Source: Wenzhouxiangella sp. AB-CW3
Lineage (GTDB): Bacteria; Pseudomonadota; Gammaproteobacteria; Xanthomonadales; Wenzhouxiangellaceae
Direction: 5' to 3'
Length of the DNA: 64,000 bases
Assembly (NCBI RefSeq): GCF_014725735.1
Contig: NZ_CP061368.1
Span: 269,001 to 333,000, forward strand
In this document: piece after piece, positions 1-8,900 of the stretch
How positions within the stretch are numbered: position 1 is the first letter of the stretch
How the letters are laid out: each line of letters starts with the position of its first letter
Notes under the pieces: generated by a model
Database searches by the model: none
The model's input: the letters and a program-made list of their open reading frames with translations, nothing else
Told to the model about the DNA's origin: nothing
Made by a program: the position numbers and the translations under genes

Positions 1-177
1 CGGCCCGCCGACTTCGGCCAGCCACTGGCCCTGGTGATCGAGCAGGCGATGACTGGCCGCCGGTTCGATCAGTGCCGAGCGGGGCCAGGCGGCCAGCAGC
101 AGCCACACACAGGCCAGCAGCAGGGTCGCGCCCGGCAGCCATGCGATCCGCAGCGGCACCTGCCGGGGCCCGTTCAT
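1..177 (-). CDS. pbpC: Penicillin-binding protein 1C (PbpC), N-terminal fragment running off the window
   Basis: Only the first 59 residues are in the window. They start MNGPRQVPLRIAWLPG, then a hydrophobic segment (about residues 16-31), then PRSALIEPAASHRLLDHQGQ, which resembles the short cytoplasmic tail, single transmembrane anchor and 'LLDRxGxxL' entry of PBP1C-type peptidoglycan glycosyltransferases. The ATG shares one base with the TGA of the upstream alpha-2-macroglobulin gene (TGATG at 175-179), so translation is probably coupled. In E. coli and many proteobacteria a macroglobulin gene directly precedes pbpC, which supports the call as much as the short sequence does. The catalytic domains lie outside the window. 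If correct, it would polymerise glycan strands at the periplasmic face of the inner membrane. Confidence 0.72.
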   Translation of the reverse strand, partial: MNGPRQVPLRIAWLPGATLLLACVWLLLAAWPRSALIEPAASHRLLDHQGQWLAEVGGP

Positions 178-3100
178 CAGTCGCTGCCCGGGCGTGCTAT
201 GCGCACGGTCGCGCCATGGCTGTGGCCGCGCACGTCGGGTTGGTACATCAGTTCGGCATGGGCCGGGGGCAGCGAGTAGCGCCCCGGGAACTGGGCCCGT
301 GCCCGGAAGGCAAAGTGGTGACTGCCGGCCGGCAGTTGGTCGAAGTAGTACACCACCTCGTGGTCACGCCAGGCGACAAAGTCGGGCTCGAGGCTGTCGG
401 GCCGGCTGGGTGTCGATTCCGGGGGCGCGGTATCCAGGCTGGGGTTGAGCAGTTCCATGCCGGCTGCCAGCGGCAGGCTGATGGCCACGTGATGGCGCTG
501 CAGCGGGCTGATCACGGTCAGGCGCTGTTCGATGACTTCGCCGACCGACCAGTCGATGTCCTGCCCGGCCTCCTCCAGGTGCTGTTCACGTTCAGGCTGT
601 TCGTGCTCGGGGTCGATACGCACCAGCGTGCGTTCCAGCACCAGGCCACGTGCCTGGGCCTCGGCGTGGCTGCCCGGGGGTTCCGGCACATAGATCATCT
701 GCTGCATGGCCGCTCCCTGGCCCTGGTCCAGGCGCAGGTGGTGGTCCTGTTCGCCGGATATCGCGTGGCGCAGCAATGGCGTGTCCACCGACAGGGTGTC
801 ATCGTCTAGTTGCCAGTCCAGGTACTCATCGGCTTCAAGCGGCCGTTGCATTTCCCCAACCAGGGCCATGATGGCTTCGGCATTGGCATTGCTGTGGCCC
901 CAGCCGTTCTCGTCGCCCAATCGCAGCAGTACGTCCACCAGGGTCTGCTCACGCCGGCCCTGTTCGGGTACTTCCCGCAGCGCGCGCAGCATGCGGGCGA
1001 TGACGCGGGTTTCCGACGGCAGAATCATGGGCGAGGCCGGCGACGGGCCCTGACGCAGTCCCGTGTACACGGGTTCGCCATCGCGCAACTGGAAGATCAG
1101 GCCGGCGTGCAGGCTGTCGGCCAGTTGGCCCAGCAGGACCGCCCCCGGGCTGCTGCCGGAGGCCAGGGCCAGGGTGACCTCGGCCATGGCTTCGAGCGAC
1201 AGGAACTGGCGTCGGCGCGCCAGCTCGGCGGCGTAGCCGGCATCCAGTTCGTCGTCGGCGGCCAGTGCGGTCAGCGCCATGGTGCGTTCGGTGTAGCGGC
1301 TGTAGAAGTAGGAATTGCGCCCTCGCAGGCTGGCCCTGAGGGCACGGTGCAGGCCATTGCGCAGTGATGCCGGTATCTCGAAGTCCTGTGCTTCGGCCTC
1401 GACCACCAGGTGCAGCGCCCAGGAGGTGACCGGCACATGGCTGCGCGATGACTGCGGCCACAGGCCGATGCTGCCATCGGAGCGCTGGACATCGACCAGG
1501 TAGTCAAGGGTCGAGGCCACGTGATGGTCGATCAGCTCGGTGCCTGACTGGGGGTAGAGCAGTTCGATCAGCGCTCGTGCCGCCAGCAGGCCGCGGGCGC
1601 GGCTGATGCGCTGCTCGGCGCCGGCATGCGGATAGGTCAGCAACTGATTGAGCGCGGCGGAAACCTGCAGGCTGCCCGAACGCGGGCTGAGCAGCAGGCT
1701 GCGCTCCAGGCTGCCGGTGCGCACCGGCTCGGCCGGGCCGGGCAGTTCGTGGGCGCGCTGATCATCATCGAATGGCAGCAGCAGGCGGTCGTTCAGGGCG
1801 CGCCGGTCGGGCAGCACGGGCAGATCGACGGCAAATGCATCGCCGACGCCATCGCTGTCGCGCTCTACGCCGATGGTGACCCGGGCGCGGGGCGTTTCAA
1901 GCTGCTCGGACGAGTGGTCTTCGGGCAAGGGCACGTACACCGGAAAGTCCAGCCGCTTGCTGCCGCTCTCGGACCACTCGAACGGTCGGCTGGTCTCGCC
2001 CAGGCTGTCCAGCCCGCTCAGTTGCAGGGCCGCCACGGCGCTGCCGCCATTGTCATCGAGTACGCGGCTGGTGGCCGACAGGGTGGCTTCGTCGCCATAG
2101 CGCACGAAACGCGGCAACGAGGGCTGGACGATGACCGGCAGGCGCACGGCGATGCGTCCGCGCTCGTGACCAAAGCGGTCGACCCCGGCCACCGCCTTGG
2201 CGCGCAGCAAGAAGTTGGTCAGGTCGTCGGGTAGGGTGATGGGCACCACGGCCTGGCCGGTGGCACCGACCGCGATGGCATGTTCGAAAAACGGAACACT
2301 CTCGAAGCGTTCGCGAATGGTCAGCCCGGCCAGAATCTCGTCGGCCATGCCGGTGCGCATGCGCTCCAGGGCACCATCACCGCCGGGTTCGGTGAGAAAC
2401 GGCAGGTAGCCGACCGGTCGGTTGCGGGTATCGCGCAGGGCCGTGCGCACGCGACGTTCGCGCAGGAAGTCGGGTAGCATGTCCAGGCGTTGTTCCTCGC
2501 CCAGGGCCAGCACGGCCTGGTCGACCAGCCACAGACTGACATGACCGGCCAGCGGCTGGTCGTTCTCGTCGCGCAGCGTCAGCTTCAGGTCGACTTCCTC
2601 GCCGGGCCGCGCCTCGGCCGGGTGGTCGATGTCGAGGTAGACGCGATGGGCGGCATTGTTGATTTCGATCCGGGTGCTGGCGGCCATCATCACCGGCTTG
2701 CCCAGGTCCATGCCGGCCTTGCGCGAGGCGGCGAAGTCGTCCTCGTCCAGGCGCCCGCGCTTGAGCAGCACATGCACCGGAACACTCGGCAGGTGTTCGC
2801 GCTCGATGGGCAGTTCGAACACCGCGCGACCGCCGCTGACATTCATCCAGTGATAATCATTGCCGCCATCGGGCTGTTCCACGATCACCAGTGCGCGCGC
2901 CTGCTCCAGCGGGCTTTGCAGCACCAGCCGGGCGGTTTCGCCGGGGCGATAGCTTTCTTCGGCGCTGACCAGCTCGAAGGTTTCCGACGGCGGCTTCGAC
3001 CAGGTGGCCCGGGCCTCGCCATCGTTGAACAGGTCCACCGAGATCGACTGAGCCCGGCCCAGGGCATCGCGTGCGGTCAGCTCCACCAGGTAGACGCCGG

Positions 3101-5996
3101 TATCGGCCAGCGGCAGGCTGACGGCCAGGGGTTCATCGTCGCTGACCAGCGAGCGTTCGGCGACCACCTCGTCGACCTGCTCGGTACTGTAGCGCGGCTG
3201 CCCGTCGCTGAAGTCCGAGGCCCGCAGGCGCGCCGCCCAGCGCCGCCGGATCAGGCGCAGCTCGATCTCGTGCCCGGCCAGCAGGTTCTCGTCCGGCCCG
3301 GCCACCAGCACTTCCACGTCCAGTTCGTCGGCCTGTTGCAGGTATCGCGGCGTGTTCAGGCCCAACAGGAAGGGGGGCAGGGCGAGCACGTCATGGGTGT
3401 CGGTGACGGTCTGGTCATCATCGCCGGTGACGGTGGCCTCGACCACATAGCGCCGCGGCTGGGCCGAGTCTTCCAGGGTGGGGTCGATCTCCAGCCGGGC
3501 CCGGCCCGTCTCGTCGGTGCGGCCGGGCCGGCTGCCGGCAGCATCGGTGGACAGCTCGCCCATGGAGGCATAGCGGGCATCGGTCGAAAACAGGAAGCCT
3601 TCGCGCCCGCGTGGCTGCCAGCGATAGGGGAACGGAGTGATCTGCCAGCGCACCGGACGGTCGCGGACCGTGCCGCCGGCGTAGTACTCGGCATCCAGCA
3701 CCAGCTCGAAGGGCGCGTCCAGGCCGACCCGGTCCGGCCCGTCCAGACGGACCTCGAAGCGCGGCAGCCGGTAGGGTGTGCGCTCCACGGTGACCGGGCC
3801 GCACAGGTCGTCGCTGCCCCGGCCGCCGAGCCGGGCGCTGAGCCGGTAATCGCCGGTGGCTTCGGTGGTCTCATCGAAGTGCCAGTAGAAACCGCCGGCC
3901 TCGTCGAGTTCGGTGCGGTGACGCCACTCGCTGCCGTCGGGCCCGCGCAGCAGCAGGTGGACGGTCTGGTCGGTCTGGAGAATCTGCCCGCGATGGACCT
4001 GGCGGGCGAAGCCGGCGATGTGCATGCCTTCCTCGGGCCGATAGACCGGGCGCTCGGTAAACAGGTGGCAGTGCCATTCGGCCTGCTCGCCACGGCGCTC
4101 GATGCTGCGTCGCGATGCCGTCCAGTCCAGCCAGTTGCCCGCCGGGCTCATGTGGCCGTCGAAGAAGCGCTCGGGTGGGTCGCCGTTGACGTCCAGCACC
4201 AGCCGGTCGTCGCCGTGACGAACCACGATACGCGCCGGTCGATGACTGCCCGAACGCGGGCGTGGTCGCCAGCGCCAGGCGCCGTCGGCGTCGGTATCCC
4301 CCCGGTCCAGCGTGACGAGAAGATCCCTGGAGTTGTCCTGGCGACGCGGCGGCGCCTCGATCTGCACCTGCGCGCCGTCGATGGGCTCGCCGGTCTCAAG
4401 CGAGGTGACTACAAAGCGCACATGTTCTTCTTCCTCGATGACTGTCAGCGACAGGTCGGTGACCTGCAGCCGCAGCCAGTGGCGGTCATCGCTGCCGTCC
4501 ATGCGTCTCACGCCGACCAGGTAATGACCCGGCTGCTCGGCACCGGCGAGTTGCTCCAGCCAAGGGGCCAGATCCAGTCCGAAGCGGGCCGAGGGCCCGT
4601 CCAGATCCAGTGGCAGCGGCTCGATGGTCGAGACCGGCGGGCTGCCCAGCAGCAGAATGCGCCGGGCCAGTTCTTCGCTGCCCATGCGCAGCGATTGCGG
4701 GCCCGAACCCCGGCGCGCGCCCGGTTCCTCGCCCGGGCCGGGTGGGCGCCGGTTTTCGTCGATGCGCACCGGGGCGTCGGTAAACGGCCAGTAGCGCAGG
4801 TCCTCGGCGTCGATGGGATGAATGCGCAGGTCCACCTGGGCATGACCCCGGCCGCGCAGTGGCAGCATTCTGGGGCCGAAGGTTTCCATCATCAGGCGTC
4901 CCTGGCCGCGGCCGATGCGCAGGAACGGGTCCGGTCCGGGAAAGCGCAGTGCCACGCTGGTGACGCCATGCAGGTCGAGCGTGCGGCCATGTCGATCCTC
5001 CAGGCCGGCCGGGTGCACGCTGAGGCGATAGAGCACGTCGGGCTGGAAATCCCCGCTCAAGCGGATTCTCGAGCCGGCCACGCGCCAGCTCAAGTTGTCG
5101 ACGGCCGGTTCGACCCGCAGCAGGTTGCGACCCAGCACCGGGTCGATGGCCGCCGGCGCGTCGCTCAGGTGCAGGTCGAGTACCCGGTTGTCGCCGTGGC
5201 AAAGCAGGGCGTCGTCGCCGGGGTAATCGCTGCCCTCGCGGGTGACGCTGCGCTGGGCATTGCCGCAGCCCAGGCTCAATGCCCGGAACGGCGTGCGGGT
5301 GCGAAAGCGCAGGGTCTGAAAAGCGCGCTGGTCGTCCTCGGCCGCGCTCAGGCGCAGCTGCACGCGCAGCTCGTGCCCTTCGGCCACGGGCTCATCGAGG
5401 CGAATGCGGTAGGACACCGGCCGCTGCGGCCCACTGCGTTCGAGTTGCTGCAGGCTGAAATCGGTGGCATCAAGCAGTCGTGTCGGTTCGCTGTCGACAG
5501 CGGGCAGGGCGTGGACCTCGAGGCTGAGCATGTCGGCGAGTGTCTCCAGCGGCACCGGGTCGGGAAAGGACAGCTCCACGGTTTTGATGGGGGCCAGATC
5601 GTCGGCACCGTCACGCGGCCGGCTGCTCTGGGCCGGTCGCATGAGGGTGTGCAGCGGGATGCGTTGCCCATCCACCTGCCATTCAAAGCGCGCCAAGGCC
5701 GGCCAGCGGTCGGCAGGGCGGAACTGCAGGGTCTGGCGATCCAGCCACTGGAACACGCCGGGGTGAGCCGGCGAGAAGCCGACCGATTCCGGCGGCGAGA
5801 GTACCAGTCCGGGTTCGACGTCCTGCGGTTCGTCGAAGAACACGGTGACCGGGTCCCAGGGACGTACAAAGGTATCGGGAACCAGTACCGCAGACGAGTC
5901 TCCGGCAGCCGGTGCCGGCAGCGGCAGACAGGTCAGGGCCAGCAGCGGCAGAAGCAGACCGAGGCGTTGCATGCGTTGGATCGAAAAACGGGTCAT
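177..5996 (-). CDS. Alpha-2-macroglobulin family protein lacking the thioester cysteine
   Basis: A 1939-residue exported protein. A Sec signal peptide occupies about residues 1-31 (hydrophobic GLLLPLLALTCLPLPAPAA); I see no clean lipobox. A long series of MG-type beta domains follows, then the A2M domain near residue 1240 (EHAIAVGATGQAVVPITL, then LPDDLTNFLLRAKAVAG) and an alpha-helical thioester-type domain. Family members with a thioester have CxEQ inside a 'YPxGCxEQ' context. Here the matching stretch is YPHAGAEQRIS with Gly1459 (codon 1620-1622) at the cysteine position, so no thioester can form. Other bacterial macroglobulins such as YfaS/MagD also lack it. Its start overlaps the stop of the upstream 1686-residue gene (ATGA, 5993-5996) and its end overlaps pbpC. 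Likely role: periplasmic protease capture or envelope protection. Confidence 0.9.
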   Translation of the reverse strand: MTRFSIQRMQRLGLLLPLLALTCLPLPAPAAGDSSAVLVPDTFVRPWDPVTVFFDEPQDVEPGLVLSPPESVGFSPAHPGVFQWLDRQTLQFRPADRWPALARFEWQVDGQRIPLHTLMRPAQSSRPRDGADDLAPIKTVELSFPDPVPLETLADMLSLEVHALPAVDSEPTRLLDATDFSLQQLERSGPQRPVSYRIRLDEPVAEGHELRVQLRLSAAEDDQRAFQTLRFRTRTPFRALSLGCGNAQRSVTREGSDYPGDDALLCHGDNRVLDLHLSDAPAAIDPVLGRNLLRVEPAVDNLSWRVAGSRIRLSGDFQPDVLYRLSVHPAGLEDRHGRTLDLHGVTSVALRFPGPDPFLRIGRGQGRLMMETFGPRMLPLRGRGHAQVDLRIHPIDAEDLRYWPFTDAPVRIDENRRPPGPGEEPGARRGSGPQSLRMGSEELARRILLLGSPPVSTIEPLPLDLDGPSARFGLDLAPWLEQLAGAEQPGHYLVGVRRMDGSDDRHWLRLQVTDLSLTVIEEEEHVRFVVTSLETGEPIDGAQVQIEAPPRRQDNSRDLLVTLDRGDTDADGAWRWRPRPRSGSHRPARIVVRHGDDRLVLDVNGDPPERFFDGHMSPAGNWLDWTASRRSIERRGEQAEWHCHLFTERPVYRPEEGMHIAGFARQVHRGQILQTDQTVHLLLRGPDGSEWRHRTELDEAGGFYWHFDETTEATGDYRLSARLGGRGSDDLCGPVTVERTPYRLPRFEVRLDGPDRVGLDAPFELVLDAEYYAGGTVRDRPVRWQITPFPYRWQPRGREGFLFSTDARYASMGELSTDAAGSRPGRTDETGRARLEIDPTLEDSAQPRRYVVEATVTGDDDQTVTDTHDVLALPPFLLGLNTPRYLQQADELDVEVLVAGPDENLLAGHEIELRLIRRRWAARLRASDFSDGQPRYSTEQVDEVVAERSLVSDDEPLAVSLPLADTGVYLVELTARDALGRAQSISVDLFNDGEARATWSKPPSETFELVSAEESYRPGETARLVLQSPLEQARALVIVEQPDGGNDYHWMNVSGGRAVFELPIEREHLPSVPVHVLLKRGRLDEDDFAASRKAGMDLGKPVMMAASTRIEINNAAHRVYLDIDHPAEARPGEEVDLKLTLRDENDQPLAGHVSLWLVDQAVLALGEEQRLDMLPDFLRERRVRTALRDTRNRPVGYLPFLTEPGGDGALERMRTGMADEILAGLTIRERFESVPFFEHAIAVGATGQAVVPITLPDDLTNFLLRAKAVAGVDRFGHERGRIAVRLPVIVQPSLPRFVRYGDEATLSATSRVLDDNGGSAVAALQLSGLDSLGETSRPFEWSESGSKRLDFPVYVPLPEDHSSEQLETPRARVTIGVERDSDGVGDAFAVDLPVLPDRRALNDRLLLPFDDDQRAHELPGPAEPVRTGSLERSLLLSPRSGSLQVSAALNQLLTYPHAGAEQRISRARGLLAARALIELLYPQSGTELIDHHVASTLDYLVDVQRSDGSIGLWPQSSRSHVPVTSWALHLVVEAEAQDFEIPASLRNGLHRALRASLRGRNSYFYSRYTERTMALTALAADDELDAGYAAELARRRQFLSLEAMAEVTLALASGSSPGAVLLGQLADSLHAGLIFQLRDGEPVYTGLRQGPSPASPMILPSETRVIARMLRALREVPEQGRREQTLVDVLLRLGDENGWGHSNANAEAIMALVGEMQRPLEADEYLDWQLDDDTLSVDTPLLRHAISGEQDHHLRLDQGQGAAMQQMIYVPEPPGSHAEAQARGLVLERTLVRIDPEHEQPEREQHLEEAGQDIDWSVGEVIEQRLTVISPLQRHHVAISLPLAAGMELLNPSLDTAPPESTPSRPDSLEPDFVAWRDHEVVYYFDQLPAGSHHFAFRARAQFPGRYSLPPAHAELMYQPDVRGHSHGATVRIARPGSD

Positions 5997-8900
5997 TGCG
6001 AAGCATCCATCAGTCGTTGGCGCACAGAGGCGGGAATGAGGTCATCGGGGGTATCGGTGCCGACCAGGGCCAGGCGCAGCCAGAGTGGTGACTGGTCGGC
6101 GGTCAGGCGAGCGCGCACCAGGTAACGGCCTGGCGCCAGGTCTTGGTGCATCTGCGCCACGCCAGTGCCCAGCGGTTCGCCAGCGGCGTCATGCAGAACC
6201 AGCTCGACGGCCTCGCGTTCGCTCTGAAGACCAATGCCAATGGTCTGTTCTTCGGCCAGCTCGAACTGGAACCACCGGCTTTCACCGGGACCCAGACGCA
6301 CGGACGGGCTCAGTCCTTCCGACAGGGTTTCGGCCGGCTCGGCGGTGACCTCGGGAAGGCCATCGGCCTGCTGACCCGGGGCCGCGGCAAAGCGCAGCTG
6401 CCATTGCCCGGCCGGCAGGATCGTCCAATGGCTATGGCCGCCCGGCAACCAGCGCTCGATGAGCTGATCGTCCAGGCGCAACTGCAGCAATCCATCCTGG
6501 TGCGGGCGAATGCGCTGCGCCTTCCGGCCGTCGCTGTCGATGGCGAGCGTCTCGCCGTCGAGCCGGTCGGGTTGCCATAGCGCCCAGTGTTCCGGGCCGT
6601 GGCGAAGCAGAACACGCCGGCCTCTCGCTGGGTCGATGACGTCGTCCTGCGGCCGGCTGCGCTGTCCGTCTTCGTCGATCTGCCAGTACGCCCGGCTGTC
6701 CCCGGCCAGGCGCAGGGGCCGATCGGAGCTCAGGCGCCACTCCTGCCAGCCGCTGTAGCCGCTTTGCCCGGCCCATTGCCAGGGGGTGTTCAGTTCGTCG
6801 GCCCCGAGCTCGACGCGGACCTTGAATGACTGGTCCTGGTCGCTGGCGTTGATCAGCCAGAGCGTATCGCCGTCGGCATCCAGGCGCACGCTGGCCGGTT
6901 CGGTGCCGGCAGACATCAGTTGTTGCAGTGTGCTGTTGTCGTCACTCGACAGGGCGGCGGCGCCGCCGGCTGGCAGGGCGACGCGCAGCGGACGGCCTGC
7001 CGGCCGTTCAAGATGCGCGGCACTGCCGGCCGGCAGGCGGATCAGGCGACTGCCGGAGTCCAGTGCGCCATGGGATTGTATTTCCAGGCGCTGTTCGCGC
7101 AGCCGTGCCGGTTGTTGTGCGCGGCGTTGATCGGCGCGGGCCAGGTGCAGGCGTTCGACCGCTGTGCCCGGCAGGGCCAGGGCCATGGCGTTCGAACCGG
7201 CCTGACCGGGAAGCTGCAAACCGAAGGCCCAGCCGCTGCCGCGGCCGTTGGCCAGTGCCTGCAACTGCACCGTGGCCACGGCCGAGTCGAGCTGCCAGAC
7301 CCTCAGGCTGTTCTCATCGGCATCGACCATGATCTCGCGGGAGTCGCCCACCGGCAGGCGCAGCGTTGATTCGGCGGCAAGACGAACCGCCTGCAGCTTG
7401 TGCGGTTGATGACCCTGCTCTCCCATCAGCCAGATCACCGGGCGGGAGGCCGGTATCCAGCCATGATCCACGCCGGTCAGTTCGCGTCCGCCTTCCAGCC
7501 AGTGCCAGCCGGTCAGATCGGAGGGGTGCAGGCGTGACAGGCCGTGGTGATCACGCCCGACGGCCAGCAACTCAAGCCCGGACAGCGGTGCTTTAAGTGA
7601 CATCAATTCGCCGGCCACCGGGGATCGTGTGTCGGCATCGGCCAGGCCCAGCCGGATGGGCGCGGGCACGTCGTCCAGCGGCCAGGCGCGCAGCCGCAAC
7701 TCGGCGCCGGCGGCTTCCGGGTCGAGCACGAAGCCGCCCAGCGTCGTTCGGCCGGTGCGGTTGCTCAAGACTTCCCAGCCGGTCTCGCCGCGCTGTTCCA
7801 GTGACACCCCGTGGGTGGCATGCGAGCGACTGGCAAAGGCCAGCAGCAGCCCGTGTTCGGGAATCGTGTCGGGAACATTGACGGCCATGCTCTCGGCCTG
7901 GCCGCCGGCAATCTCGCGCTGCTCGCCCATGGCCAGCGGTCGTCCTTCCGGCAGGGCGATGCGGTCGTAGTGCAGGTCGACAGAGCCGCTGCCCGAATTC
8001 ACGGCGCTCAGACGGAGCCGGTATCGGCCGGCCGGCAGCTGGCGGCTGATCAGCATGTTCCAGTCGTCCGGGCGGTGGTCGCTGAAGTCGATCCGCTGTC
8101 CGTCTTCGTCTTCCAGCCGGGCCTGCAGGTCGAGCCGGCCTCCGGTCCAGAGACGCACCAGCGCCGCTTCGTCCAGTGACAGCCAGTGGTCGCTGGGCAG
8201 TCGCGCCTGTCGGCGCTGTCCGGGCACCAGTTCCCGCGTGCGCAGTCGCAGCGAGTAGTCACGACGATCATCCACGCGCGCGGCCTGGACGGCCAGCCGG
8301 TAGTTGCCGGCCGGCAGGGTCTGGAAACGTCCGGCGGCAAAGTCCGACACCGGCTGCCAGTCGTCGTCTTCCCTGTATTTCAGGCGCGCCTCCATGGCCT
8401 CATCCAGCGTCAGCCTGACGCGCATCCGGTCGGGCAGGTTGAAGTCCCACAGGTCGGGCTGGCGCGGCTCGCTTTCGCGCCAGTGGTGTGTCAGGCGCTG
8501 ATTGGCTTCGAGTCTGTGGGGGCCGTGGCCCTGGAAAACGGGCGTGGGTGCCGGATGTTCGGGCCGCACCGAGGTCAGCACCCGCGCGGCAACGGCGCCC
8601 GGCAGCACCACGATACGATGCCGGCCGGGCTGCAGTTCGGCCGTCAGGGGCGTGGAAGATCCGGGGCGAACAACGGGCCAGCCATCGGGGCCTTCGATCT
8701 GTACGCTGAAGTCGCTCTTCAGCCCCCGGGCCTGAATCCGATAGCGCCCGGCCTGCTCGATGTCGATCTCGTAGACTGCGGCCTTGCCGGGCTCGATCGT
8801 GGTCCGGCCGGTGGCTTCGAGATCGAGCTCGCCGGCATCCAGCAGCGGTGTGGCGGCCACCTGCAGCCCCAGTTCCCCGGCACTGCGACCGCGCACGGCG

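Noticed and set aside
2490-6125. 1211-codon open frame on the plus strand opposite the macroglobulin gene
   Set aside because: Composition is Gln/Val/His/Gly-rich antisense of a GC-rich gene, no domains, no ribosome binding site; a mirror of the real codon bias.
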